Positions 53,966-63,572 of a DNA stretch of 64,000 nucleotides are shown here, one piece after another. Every line of letters begins with the position of its first letter. Positions within the stretch are counted from its first letter, which is position 1. The notes under the pieces were generated by a model. That model worked only from the letters and a program-made list of their open reading frames with translations. It made no database searches and was not told the origin of the DNA. Made by a program: the position numbers and the translations under genes. Source of the DNA: Ascidiimonas meishanensis (GTDB lineage: Bacteria; Bacteroidota; Bacteroidia; Flavobacteriales; Flavobacteriaceae); NCBI RefSeq assembly GCF_037782385.1, contig NZ_JBBEXD010000002.1:62001-126000 (forward strand). Reading direction: 5' to 3'.

Positions 53966-54802
53966 TTAAGCGTTTAAAAAATCTATACTTTTAGTTACTA
54001 TTTCCTTTAAATGTGACGGCATATGGTCTTTTTCCCATGGGTGTTTTGCGCCAAATACATGGTTAGCCCCTTTAATTAATAGTAAATTACTGGAAGAATT
54101 CCATTCATGTAAAGATTCTGCTTCCCATAAGGGCACAGAGGCATCATCTGTTCCATGAATAATTAAATGGGGAATAGTGATCTCCTTACAAGCTTTTTCA
54201 ATATCAAAACGGGCTGGGTCTTTGGCATAATCTTCCCAAAACTGAAAGAAATGCGGCATGTTTTGTTTGGTGCGTCCATTAACAGTATAAAAGACATTTG
54301 TGCGTTTCCATTCTTCAAAAGCATCACCAGCAGGAAATCGCATTTCAAAATCACTTACCCCGGCCCAACTAATCAGTTTGGTAATGCGGGTATCTTCATT
54401 TGCATACAAAGTGACAATACCGCCCCCTCGTGAATGCCCTATAAGATGAATCTGTGAAAGATTCGCAGTGGCTGTATAATTTTCCTCACAAAAATCCAAT
54501 ACATCTTTTATATCTTCTAATTCTTTGCGATAGTTGTTTTCACCAAAAGCCTTTAAATCGGGAAAATCAATAGGTTCTTCTACGGTGCCCCCGTTGTGCG
54601 AGAAATTAAACTTCACGAAAAAGAAGCCCGCCTCTGCAAAAGCTTTTGCAACCAAAGGCCACGCTCCCCAGTCTTTAAAGCCTTTGTAACCATGACAAAA
54701 CAGTACTAAAGGTAATTTTTGAGGAGAAGTTTGGTAAAAGACATCTAAAACAATGGGTTTGTTATGGGCTCTCTCTAAAACAATATTTTTTTCTATTTGC
54801 AT
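53966..54802 (-). CDS. Alpha/beta hydrolase
   Basis: 278 residues. Oxyanion region (LVLFCHGYKGFKDWGAWPLV), nucleophile elbow GHSRGGGIV with Ser, an acid in IIHGTDDASVPL and the His in GANHVFG. Soluble esterase/peptidase-like enzyme of the dienelactone-hydrolase-related group, substrate unknown. It begins two bases after the AddB-like gene's stop, suggesting cotranscription. Confidence 0.9.
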   Translation of the reverse strand: MQIEKNIVLERAHNKPIVLDVFYQTSPQKLPLVLFCHGYKGFKDWGAWPLVAKAFAEAGFFFVKFNFSHNGGTVEEPIDFPDLKAFGENNYRKELEDIKDVLDFCEENYTATANLSQIHLIGHSRGGGIVTLYANEDTRITKLISWAGVSDFEMRFPAGDAFEEWKRTNVFYTVNGRTKQNMPHFFQFWEDYAKDPARFDIEKACKEITIPHLIIHGTDDASVPLWEAESLHEWNSSSNLLLIKGANHVFGAKHPWEKDHMPSHLKEIVTKSIDFLNA

Positions 54803-54804
54803 AA

Positions 54805-57567
54805 CTATATTTCTTTTTCAATAAAGGGTTGTGTGGAATTGCATATCTCTAGTACAAGTTTCGTAAGTTCTTTTAAGAATGCTTCTAGTGTAGTAGTTGT
54901 AACTGCATATGCTTTTTTGGCACTTCTAGGGCTGTCTTTGGTTGCAAATCTAAGAAAGCCTCCACCATAATTCTTAAACGAAATAATTCCGGCCTGCACT
55001 TCTTTAGTTGGAAATTCGTCTTTGAGCATATAGGCATACGCCAATACTTGAAACGCCTTACTATATTTATAATCTGTAGTTAAAACATCCCAGTCATAAA
55101 GCTCCAGTTCATTTTGTAATACCTTTCCCGTCTTATAATCAATAATTCTAATAATGCCGTCTTTTTCATCAATTCTATCTGCTTTTCCTCTTAAAAACAC
55201 TGGAAAATCCAATTGAGGAATAGGAACCGATTGCTTTAAATCGCTTTCAAGCTTAAGTATTTTAATAGAAGCTCCCTTGCTTACCTCTTTTTGTTCCATT
55301 TCTATAAACTTGGTAACATATTGCAAAGCCACATGATATATGATGAGGTTTTTACCCCGGCTTATATCCCCACCACGATAGGTTTTGGTAAAATTCTTTT
55401 CAACCGTAGGGGTAATTAGTTTGTGGGCATTAGCAAGCGCTTCTCCTGTTAAGAGCTTACCAACCATGGGGGTATAAAGATCTTCTAAGGTGTCATGAAC
55501 CACCGTGCCTAGCGTGTTTGCAGCAACGGTTTCTTCTAGTTCCACCTCATTGCGTATGCCTACAACTGATTGCAAATAGAAGTCTAACGGATTTCTAATA
55601 TAATTGGTGAGATTGGTTGGTGAAAAACCACGGGTTGCAATTTCCTCAAGGCGCTTATTTAAAGCTTCATTTTTAGTAATTTTTGTTAGTTTAGGAGGAG
55701 CAAGGGTTACTTGGGGTCCTGCAATATGCTCGGTAATAGTGTGTGCGGGTACTTTATCTAAGGTTAGTTGTAATAAAAAGCGGCTTTTCTCTCCTCCTTC
55801 CAATACATCTGGTTCAGAATTATAGAGCAAATACACATTTTTAGCTCTTTGTAATAAATGATAAAAGTGATAGGTATAAATAGCATCTTTCTCTTTGTAG
55901 GTTGGGAGGTCAAAAGCCGATTTCATGTCAAACGGAATAAAAGAATTATCACTTTTACCGGATGGTAAAATACCTTCATTAAGCGAAGTAATGATAACCG
56001 TTTCAAAATCTAGGTTTCTACTTTCCAAAACACCCATTATTTGAAGTCCTTGCAAAGGTTTTCCTTGGAAATCAATAGTTTCTTTGCTTAATAATTCTTT
56101 AAAAAGATGCCTAAAGCCTTTTAGATGTTCTATAACTTGGTACTCCTTATTGAGATGTTGTAGCTGATTAAAGATTCTATACAATCGGTATAAATATTCT
56201 AGATATAATGCCTGCCCGCCTTGATCTTGGTATTTTTCTTTGAGTGTTAAGGTGATATGAAGGCAATTGGTAATTACCGTGTTCATATCTGAGGTGGAGC
56301 GGGAACTAAATACTACATCACAAATAGGATGCAAGTTTTGTGGAAAATGATCAACGATGTTTTCTTGTGAGAGGTATAATTGATTCTGGGTATTTATTTT
56401 ATCAATAAATTGAGTTGCATAATCTTTATCTTCACTGGTAAAAAGTAATCTACCTGCCGGATGCGAAAGCAAATTGATCAAAGGACGATGATACCAACCT
56501 TGGGTTTCTTTACTGTCTAAGAGCTCAAACCAATTACTGAAGAACGAAGCAATAGGAGAAAGGTAAAGTGGATACCCTCCGGTAATATTTACCTCTGTAA
56601 TATCTTTGGGTAAGGCATTTAGTAGAGGTGCTAATAAAATCTCATTTCCTAAAACAATAGCCGTATTTTGAAGCCCTTGTTTACGTTCTTTAAGAGCAGA
56701 AAGTAGTTTGCTAATATAGTGTGCCTGCCCAATATTTTTTGGAATACCTGTAATTTCAATTTGCTTTTTTTCACTAAAATAAGTGCCAAATAGGGTAAAT
56801 GGATTCTTTTGATAGTATTGCCAGTCTTTGAAATAACGACGCACAAAAAGGCCAGCATCATGTTGTTTGTCTTCTACAAAATGTGCATCAATATCCCAGA
56901 ATACTTTGGTATTTGTATGCGATAAAAACTCTTGTATAATTAAAGACTCTGCTGTATTTAAGGCATTGAATCCTATAAAAAAATGGGGTTTACTCTGGTG
57001 TACTTGTAAATAGTAATTTAGATTTTCTACGGCTTCTCTATAAATTAATCCTTGATAGCCTAGTTGTTTTTCTAGTAATCGCGTCTTTAGTTGAGTATAA
57101 TACTGGTGTAGTGTATTCCAAAACCTTATGTAATTTTGTTGAAGGGATGTTTTTTCTTCTTGTAAATACCAATGGCTTAGCTCTTTTATAGAAGCTAGGT
57201 AGTTAAAGAAATCATCGGTAGCTATTAGGTAGCGATCTATTTCATTGAAATCTTGAATCATGGTGGTGGCCCACCTGCTAAAACTATAAAAGTCTTCTGT
57301 AGCTTCTTGAGGTGTAAGCGCCTTATAAACCTGATAAAATTCAAAAAGAAGTTCTGTTGTATCCGCTAGCCTTAGTCTAGATAGTTCTTGAACAAACTCT
57401 TCAATACTATAAATTTTAGGTCCAAAACCTGTTTTGGTAGTAAGAGAGAGTAGTTCATTGCGAAGAAAAACACCTGCTCTTTTGCTAGGAAGCACAAATA
57501 CAAGAGGCTGTAGGTCTTGATGGCTTTTAATAATATCTTCTGCAACTTCCCTTAGAAATGTCTTCAT
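54805..57567 (-). CDS. AddB-like PD-(D/E)XK nuclease
   Basis: 920 residues from the ATG at 57567 (MKTFLREVAEDIIKSHQDLQ); a longer frame to 57612 would run into the ompA terminator and is unlikely. The N-terminal half is a helicase-like fold without active Walker motifs. Near residue 800 there is a RecB-type nuclease motif (GKADRIDEKDGIIRIIDYKT). It probably pairs with the AddA-like helicase-nuclease at 60337-63456 for double-strand-break end resection. Confidence 0.85.
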   Translation of the reverse strand: MKTFLREVAEDIIKSHQDLQPLVFVLPSKRAGVFLRNELLSLTTKTGFGPKIYSIEEFVQELSRLRLADTTELLFEFYQVYKALTPQEATEDFYSFSRWATTMIQDFNEIDRYLIATDDFFNYLASIKELSHWYLQEEKTSLQQNYIRFWNTLHQYYTQLKTRLLEKQLGYQGLIYREAVENLNYYLQVHQSKPHFFIGFNALNTAESLIIQEFLSHTNTKVFWDIDAHFVEDKQHDAGLFVRRYFKDWQYYQKNPFTLFGTYFSEKKQIEITGIPKNIGQAHYISKLLSALKERKQGLQNTAIVLGNEILLAPLLNALPKDITEVNITGGYPLYLSPIASFFSNWFELLDSKETQGWYHRPLINLLSHPAGRLLFTSEDKDYATQFIDKINTQNQLYLSQENIVDHFPQNLHPICDVVFSSRSTSDMNTVITNCLHITLTLKEKYQDQGGQALYLEYLYRLYRIFNQLQHLNKEYQVIEHLKGFRHLFKELLSKETIDFQGKPLQGLQIMGVLESRNLDFETVIITSLNEGILPSGKSDNSFIPFDMKSAFDLPTYKEKDAIYTYHFYHLLQRAKNVYLLYNSEPDVLEGGEKSRFLLQLTLDKVPAHTITEHIAGPQVTLAPPKLTKITKNEALNKRLEEIATRGFSPTNLTNYIRNPLDFYLQSVVGIRNEVELEETVAANTLGTVVHDTLEDLYTPMVGKLLTGEALANAHKLITPTVEKNFTKTYRGGDISRGKNLIIYHVALQYVTKFIEMEQKEVSKGASIKILKLESDLKQSVPIPQLDFPVFLRGKADRIDEKDGIIRIIDYKTGKVLQNELELYDWDVLTTDYKYSKAFQVLAYAYMLKDEFPTKEVQAGIISFKNYGGGFLRFATKDSPRSAKKAYAVTTTTLEAFLKELTKLVLEICNSTQPFIEKEI

Positions 57568-57576
57568 AGGGTAAAA

Positions 57577-57609
57577 ATAAAAAACGCACCGGGATTCCGG
57601 TGCGTTTTT
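57577..57609 (-). terminator. Terminator after ompA
   Basis: AAAAACGCACCGG / CCGGTGCGTTTTT with a GATT loop, 20 bases past the ompA stop and just before the AddB-like start. Very strong stem. Confidence 0.93.
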
Positions 57610-57630
57610 CAATATGTTTTAAAGTTTAAA

Positions 57631-58989
57631 TTACTCTTTTACAAGGTTAATTTCAACTCTTCTGTTTTGAGTTCTACCCGCTTTTGTTTTATTAGAAGCG
57701 ATTGGCTTGTCTTCTCCATAACCCATTGATGACAATCTGAATTCATTGATACCATTGTTTACAAGAAATTCTTTTACAGAAAGTGCTCTTGAATCAGAAA
57801 GACGCTGATTAAGTTTCTTGCTACCAACGCTGTCTGTGTGACCGTCAATAGAGAATTTAGCATTTGGATATTCTTTAAGGATTGCTATGATATCTGCAAG
57901 AACAGCTTCAGACTCTTTCTTGATAGAAGATTTACCTGTATCAAATAAGATTGTTTTAGCATATTCATTCAATTGCTTCTGAACTTCTTCAGTTACTTCT
58001 GGGCAACCTTTGTTAGCTACAGTACCAGCAACGTCTGGACATTGATCATCTTTGTCAAGTACGCCGTCACCATCTTTATCTTGGTAAGGACAACCTTTAT
58101 TTTCTTTTGGACCAGCTTCAGCAGGACAATCGTCATCTTTATCAGCAACACCGTCACCGTCAGCATCAGGACATCCGTTAAGAGCAGCTAGACCAGCTTC
58201 AGCAGGACAAGCATCATCTTTATCAGCAATACCATCACCGTCAGTATCAGGACAACCGTTTAATTCAGCAGGACCTGCTTCATTTGGACAATCATCTTTA
58301 GAATCTTCGATACCATCACCATCAGAATCAGGACACCCGTTGAAAGCAGGAAGACCAGCAACCTCAGGACAAGCATCATCTTTATCATAGATACCATCAC
58401 CATCAGTATCAGTACCGCCAAATTTAATAGCTACACCAGCTACATGTTGAAAGTGCTTAACACCATAATCTTCAAAAGCATGCTTATATGAAGATTGAAG
58501 GGTAAGACCAATATTTTCAGTAAACCAATAATTGAAACCAAGACCACCATTAATAGTACCAGCACCAATTTCGTCAACCCAGGTATAACCACCACCTACT
58601 TCGATAAACGGATCAAATTTACCTAACTTCAAAAATTCGTTAAGGTTGTATTTGATAGTACCGTCTACAGCGTAGTGAGAAAGGTCATCTACTTCTGTGT
58701 CTCCTAATTTATCAATTTGGTTTAATGAACCGCGAACTCCTACGGAGAAACCGTCACCTACATAACGCGATACAGATACCACAGATATAGAGGGAAGGAT
58801 GTTCCAGTGATCGTTAGCATTGAAATATTCATCAAACCACTTACCTAATCCTGGTTGGTTTGTTGGATAAACGTCTATAGCGTTTACACCAAAACTAACC
58901 TGCCACGGATTGTTTGAGTCTTGCGCCTCCATCGTGCCAAGTCCCATAAAAAGTACAGCAGCAACTAATAATTTGCTAAGATGTTTCAT
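57631..58989 (-). CDS. OmpA-family outer-membrane protein with TSP type 3 repeats
   Basis: 452 residues. Signal peptide (MKHLSKLLVAAVLFMGLGTM), an N-terminal eight-stranded beta-barrel region to about 190, five calcium-binding thrombospondin type 3 repeats (DTDGDGIYDKDDACPEVAGL pattern, about 195-325) and a C-terminal OmpA peptidoglycan-binding domain (SIDGHTDSVGSKKLNQRLSD). It links the outer membrane to the wall. Its perfect promoter suggests strong expression. Confidence 0.94.
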   Translation of the reverse strand: MKHLSKLLVAAVLFMGLGTMEAQDSNNPWQVSFGVNAIDVYPTNQPGLGKWFDEYFNANDHWNILPSISVVSVSRYVGDGFSVGVRGSLNQIDKLGDTEVDDLSHYAVDGTIKYNLNEFLKLGKFDPFIEVGGGYTWVDEIGAGTINGGLGFNYWFTENIGLTLQSSYKHAFEDYGVKHFQHVAGVAIKFGGTDTDGDGIYDKDDACPEVAGLPAFNGCPDSDGDGIEDSKDDCPNEAGPAELNGCPDTDGDGIADKDDACPAEAGLAALNGCPDADGDGVADKDDDCPAEAGPKENKGCPYQDKDGDGVLDKDDQCPDVAGTVANKGCPEVTEEVQKQLNEYAKTILFDTGKSSIKKESEAVLADIIAILKEYPNAKFSIDGHTDSVGSKKLNQRLSDSRALSVKEFLVNNGINEFRLSSMGYGEDKPIASNKTKAGRTQNRRVEINLVKE

Positions 58990-59023
58990 GTTGAATTATT
59001 TAATTTTAAGTGTTAATTAACGA

Positions 59024-59053
59024 CAAATGTAAGTTCTTAATATTTATTAACAA
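59024..59053 (-). promoter_or_regulatory. Promoter of ompA
   Basis: Minus-strand TTG (59051-59053), exactly 19-base spacer, TACATTTG (59024-59031): a perfect match to flavobacterial TTG-N19-TAnnTTTG, 34 bases before the ATG. Confidence 0.8.
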
Positions 59054-59099
59054 AAACAAATATATTAATTTTTTTGATTTTTGATAATGTGGAACGGTT

Positions 59100-60293
59100 T
59101 TAGATAACACCGAGTTCCTTTCCTACGGCTGTAAATGCTTTAATGGCGGCATCAAGGTGTTCTTGCGTATGTGCTGCAGATAACTGTACGCGAATTCTTG
59201 CTTTTTCTTTAGGAACTACCGGATAAAAGAACCCAATTACATAAATACCGCGCTCTAATAACTTATCTGCCATTATTTGTGATAGTTTTGCGTCATATAA
59301 CATTACCGGTACAATTGCAGAATCTCCATCAATAATATCAAAACCAGCTTCTTTTATTCCTTTCTTGAAATAATTAGTATTAGACTCCAGTTTATCACGA
59401 AGAGAGGTGTCATTTTCTAGCATTTCAAACACCCTAATGGATGCACCTACGATAGCTGGTGCTAAAGAGTTTGAGAATAGATAAGGTCTTGATCGTTGCC
59501 TAAGAATTTCTATAATTTCTTTTTTACCGGTAGTATAACCCCCCATGGCACCTCCCATAGCTTTGCCCAGGGTACCTGTAATAATATCTACTCTACCCAT
59601 AACATTTTTCAATTCTGGCGTACCAATACCTGTAGCACCAATAAACCCAGTAGCATGGCATTCATCAATCATTACCATGGCGTCATATTTATCTGCCAGA
59701 TCACAAATTTTGTCCAGTGGTGCCACTAAGCCATCCATTGAGAAAACCCCATCTGTTACAATAAGTTTAAAGCGGGCGCCTTTTTCTTGAGCAGTCTGAA
59801 GTTGTTTTTCAAGATCTGCCATATCATTATTCTGATAGCGAAAACGCATGGCTTTGCACAACCTTACGCCATCTATAATAGAGGCATGGTTTAGCGAATC
59901 AGATATAATAGCATCTGCGGCAGATAGCAAGGGTTCAAAAACACCTCCGTTAGCATCAAAAGCAGCGGCATATAATATAGTGTCTTCTGTTTGATAGAAA
60001 GAAGCAATTTTAGCCTCTAATTTTTTGTGAATGTCTTGTGTGCCGCAAATAAAGCGTACTGAAGACATTCCAAACCCATGGCTGTCCAGAGTGTCTTTTG
60101 CAGCCTGAATTACCTCTGGATGTGATGAAAGCCCCAAATAGTTATTGGCACAAAAGTTAATAACTTCTTCTCCGGTATTGATTTTAATAACTGCGCCTTG
60201 TGGTGAAACAATTACCCGTTCTTTTTTATAGAGTCCGTTTTCTTTGATCTCCTCAAGCTCGTTTTGTAAAAATTCTTTTATAGATCCGTACAT
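59100..60293 (-). CDS. kbl: Glycine C-acetyltransferase (2-amino-3-ketobutyrate CoA ligase)
   Basis: 397 residues. Alpha-oxoamine synthase family with NFCANNYLGLSSHPEV, the PLP-Lys in GTLGKAMGGAMGGYTTG, and DECHATGFIG. It cleaves 2-amino-3-oxobutyrate with CoA to glycine and acetyl-CoA in threonine breakdown. No threonine dehydrogenase is next to it. The family's close relatives (AONS, SPT, ALAS) make paralog substrate possible, but the length and sequence fit kbl best. Confidence 0.93.
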   Translation of the reverse strand: MYGSIKEFLQNELEEIKENGLYKKERVIVSPQGAVIKINTGEEVINFCANNYLGLSSHPEVIQAAKDTLDSHGFGMSSVRFICGTQDIHKKLEAKIASFYQTEDTILYAAAFDANGGVFEPLLSAADAIISDSLNHASIIDGVRLCKAMRFRYQNNDMADLEKQLQTAQEKGARFKLIVTDGVFSMDGLVAPLDKICDLADKYDAMVMIDECHATGFIGATGIGTPELKNVMGRVDIITGTLGKAMGGAMGGYTTGKKEIIEILRQRSRPYLFSNSLAPAIVGASIRVFEMLENDTSLRDKLESNTNYFKKGIKEAGFDIIDGDSAIVPVMLYDAKLSQIMADKLLERGIYVIGFFYPVVPKEKARIRVQLSAAHTQEHLDAAIKAFTAVGKELGVI

Positions 60294-60309
60294 GTTTGTA
60301 GATTTTTTG

Positions 60310-60317
60310 CAAAAGTA
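60310..60317 (-). promoter_or_regulatory. -7 box of the kbl promoter
   Basis: TACTTTTG on the minus strand, perfect TAnnTTTG, 16 bases before the kbl ATG and in the gap after the AddA-like gene. The -33 box is not clear. Confidence 0.45.
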
Positions 60318-60336
60318 CTAAAGATTCTACAGCCAG

Positions 60337-63300
60337 TTATAACGCTTTTACTTCTATGGTATCATTTATAAAGACGAGCAATCTTTTGGTTACCTTATAG
60401 CCCATTTCGCTTAGAGCCTCTGCATAAGTATTTAGTTGATTGACGTAGTTGGGGCTAAAACTTCCGGTTTTATAATCTATGATTACCGCTTCATTAACTG
60501 AATTAATGACGAGACGGTCTGGCCGGATTACCTTTCCATTACGGGTGTAAATATCATACTCATTATAAATAGTATAGTCTGTAGAGAAATAGGGCATAAG
60601 CTCTGGGTGCCTTAGAATCTCTTTTAGTTGTAAAGAGACCTTAGCTGCTATTTGTGTATTTATAGTTCCGGAGCGTACGGCTTCTTCTAAAGCCTCCTCC
60701 AATTCATAGTTATATTTTATGTTAGCCAGTAGAAGGTGGTATAGATTTCCTTTCTCTAAAGCAGACTCCCTTACCGTCTCCCATAATGAACCACTTTTAG
60801 TAATGACTTTAAAGGAGGTTTGCAGTGGATTTTGAGAAGCAAATGGAATTAATTCTTGCGTTGTGTTTTTAGTAGAGGTTATGGTTAAGGGTTTTTTGCC
60901 AAAAACAAAGGTGTTTTCTGCATCGTTCCATCTTCCAGAACCTTTTAAATAATTGATAAATAATCCAGCATAGGTATCTGTATTTTCTAGCCCCTTTACA
61001 TTGAGATCTTTGGTGGTGAAAATATAGAGCTGCTCTACAGCTCGGGTCAAGGCTACATATAATATATTATATTGATCTAGCTGTAACTTGGCTTCATGTG
61101 CCTCACACATTTCCTGAGTTTGCTCATTAAAAGAAGCGAGATCTTTGTTTCGGGTAAATAGGGCTGTCTTTATACCAAATTCATCTTGAGAAACCGGAAG
61201 CCAAATCTCTCTATCCAAATCTTGTGTAATTTTTGAATCGGCAAACGGGTAAATAACTACTGGAAACTCTAAGCCTTTAGATTTATGAATGGTCATTATC
61301 TTCACTGCATTTGCTTCAGGTGGAGAAACAATACTTAAATTGTCTTCTTTCTTTTCCCAATAGGCCAGAAAATCAGTAAAGCTTAAATTATTATGGAGAG
61401 AATAATCTAATATTTCATCTAAAAAGTATTGAAGGTATGCATCAGAATCCTTTTGGAGATCAAATGAATAGATGGCATAAGTAATAGCTTCTGCAAGGGG
61501 AAGCTTTTGAAAATCGGTCATTTCAAAATTAAATAATTTAAAAGCACCGGTAATATTTTCAAGGTAAGCCTCTATAGTTTCATGAATTTTATGTTGACTG
61601 TGATGACTAATGAATATTAGCAAAGACGCTATGAGTTCTTTATTCTGGGGTTGGGTAGCATGCCGCATGAGGGTTACTAAAAATTGAATTCGGTCATCAT
61701 TTTTTAGTAACAAAGATTCAGAAGAAATTATAGGGATGTTTTTTTCGGTTAGAAACGAAGCCATGGCAATACCTTCTTTTTTTCTTCTAGTAAGAATGCA
61801 TATATCACTTAGCGCTTTACCTTCTTTAATTACTTGGCTAATGGTATTGAAAGCTAACTCACAATAGGTTTCACTTTTATCAACCCCAAAGTCTTTATCA
61901 ATAAAGGAAAGCTGTACATATCCATATTGGCGTTTGTTAGTTTCTTGATAACTATGTTCTTTAAAGAGATTTTGGTAATATGGATTGCTTAGATAGGAAG
62001 AAATATGAGCAAAAAAGTTATTATTGAAATTAATAATCTCTTCACAACTTCTAAAATTACGGGGCAGTTGAAAAATATGTTTATCTACTTGAAACGGATT
62101 ATGCGCAGGAATATCATATAGAGATATAAATTGCTCTGCAAGGCCTCCTCTCCAACGATAAATAGCTTGTTTGGCATCTCCTACCAACATAAGAGTACCT
62201 CGTTTTCCAGATAAAGATTCGCTTTCCAAAGCATTAGCTATTAGCGGAATGAGATTTTCCCATTGCATACGGGAGGTATCTTGAAACTCATCTATAAAAT
62301 AATGCCTATATTTTTCGCCAATGCGTTCATAAATAAAAGGAGCAGGTTGTGTGCCTATTTCTTTTGAGATTATTTGGTTAAATTCTGAGATGAGTAAGAT
62401 ATTTTCTTCTTCTTTTATCTGCTGCAATAATTGGTTAATGGAACTTAGTAAGGATAGAGGAGTAAGGTTCTTTAATAAGTTATCCCTATATCTTAGTGCA
62501 ATAACCTTTGTTTTGATGGTTTCATGTTGTTCTGCTAGCCAAGGTTGAAGTTTATCTATTGCCACCGCAGCTGGTGAGCCTATCTTTTTATTTGTATAAA
62601 GTTGTACAGATGCAATATTTTGTTGCCATTGCGTTTCAAAACCTACACTTAAATCTGTTTGGGCAACTTTTTGAAAAAATTTAGGTAAAGAACTTCTGGT
62701 GAAATCGGTAAAATCTAAATTATTTTGATCAATATTAGCTAATACAGAGGCAGCAATATTTACTATTTCTTTCTCCAGAATAGAAATCTGTTGACGAATT
62801 TTTTCTCCTGTTGCTTGTAAATCGTAAAGAGATTTATTTTGAACCTCGCTAAGATGCTCCAGATAATCTTCTTTTAATAAAAGCTTAGCAATTCTGTAGA
62901 GGTCTTTGGAGATATCCCAACTTTTGTCATTATCTGCTTTTTCAAGCGCAAAATCAATAAGTACTTTGGTAAGTAATTTATCTTTACCTGCGTTGTATAT
63001 CAATTTATCAGTTACTTCTTCCAATAAAAGTGGAGTGTCTATAACCACTTCAAAGTTCATAGGTAATTTTAAATCATAAGCAAAAGTTCTTAAGAGTCTA
63101 TGATTAAATTTGTCTATGGTTACAATATCAAAGAAGGCGTAATTATGGAGTATATGTTTTAATATGTTTTTTGCGCGCTGATACATTTCGTGATCTCCTA
63201 AACCCAGTTCCTTTGCAATAATCTCAAACATAGCAGGGTTTGCCTGAAACTCTTTTTCTTTAGTGAATTCTTCCAATCCAGCCATAACGCGCTCTTTCAT

Positions 63301-63456
63301 TTCATTTACTGCCTTATTGGTGAAAGTAATGGCAAGAACTTGTTTGAATTGGGTAGGGTAAGGACTGGCTAACAGTATTTTAAGATATTCTTTAACAAGC
63401 GTAAATGTTTTACCTGAGCCGGCAGATGCATTGTAAATGGAGAAAGGAGTATTCAA
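60337..63456 (-). CDS. AddA-like UvrD/RecB helicase-nuclease
   Basis: 1039 residues. Walker A NASAGSGKTFTLVKEYLKIL at the N-terminus, helicase motif II YFIDEFQDTSRMQW, motif IV-VI segments (DAKQAIYRWRGG, TIHKSKGLEFPVVIYP, YVALTRAVEQLYI) and a C-terminal RecB-type nuclease motif (DRLVINSVNEAVIIDYKTGS). An SF1 helicase with nuclease that resects broken DNA ends, partner of the AddB-like protein. It is the first gene of this minus-strand group; kbl has its own promoter box. Confidence 0.9.
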   Translation of the reverse strand: MNTPFSIYNASAGSGKTFTLVKEYLKILLASPYPTQFKQVLAITFTNKAVNEMKERVMAGLEEFTKEKEFQANPAMFEIIAKELGLGDHEMYQRAKNILKHILHNYAFFDIVTIDKFNHRLLRTFAYDLKLPMNFEVVIDTPLLLEEVTDKLIYNAGKDKLLTKVLIDFALEKADNDKSWDISKDLYRIAKLLLKEDYLEHLSEVQNKSLYDLQATGEKIRQQISILEKEIVNIAASVLANIDQNNLDFTDFTRSSLPKFFQKVAQTDLSVGFETQWQQNIASVQLYTNKKIGSPAAVAIDKLQPWLAEQHETIKTKVIALRYRDNLLKNLTPLSLLSSINQLLQQIKEEENILLISEFNQIISKEIGTQPAPFIYERIGEKYRHYFIDEFQDTSRMQWENLIPLIANALESESLSGKRGTLMLVGDAKQAIYRWRGGLAEQFISLYDIPAHNPFQVDKHIFQLPRNFRSCEEIINFNNNFFAHISSYLSNPYYQNLFKEHSYQETNKRQYGYVQLSFIDKDFGVDKSETYCELAFNTISQVIKEGKALSDICILTRRKKEGIAMASFLTEKNIPIISSESLLLKNDDRIQFLVTLMRHATQPQNKELIASLLIFISHHSQHKIHETIEAYLENITGAFKLFNFEMTDFQKLPLAEAITYAIYSFDLQKDSDAYLQYFLDEILDYSLHNNLSFTDFLAYWEKKEDNLSIVSPPEANAVKIMTIHKSKGLEFPVVIYPFADSKITQDLDREIWLPVSQDEFGIKTALFTRNKDLASFNEQTQEMCEAHEAKLQLDQYNILYVALTRAVEQLYIFTTKDLNVKGLENTDTYAGLFINYLKGSGRWNDAENTFVFGKKPLTITSTKNTTQELIPFASQNPLQTSFKVITKSGSLWETVRESALEKGNLYHLLLANIKYNYELEEALEEAVRSGTINTQIAAKVSLQLKEILRHPELMPYFSTDYTIYNEYDIYTRNGKVIRPDRLVINSVNEAVIIDYKTGSFSPNYVNQLNTYAEALSEMGYKVTKRLLVFINDTIEVKAL

Positions 63457-63527
63457 TGAATATAGATTCTATAGGTGATACAAAGGTTCTTAACAATTAA
63501 TTATTATAAATTGTTTAAGAATGTTCG

Positions 63528-63535
63528 TAATTTTG
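63528..63535 (+). promoter_or_regulatory. -7 box of the superoxide dismutase promoter
   Basis: TAATTTTG, perfect TAnnTTTG, 37 bases before the ATG at 63573, in the divergent gap to the AddA-like gene. Confidence 0.55.
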
Positions 63536-63572
63536 TTTGACACTAAATTATTAACTAAAAATACATAAAATT

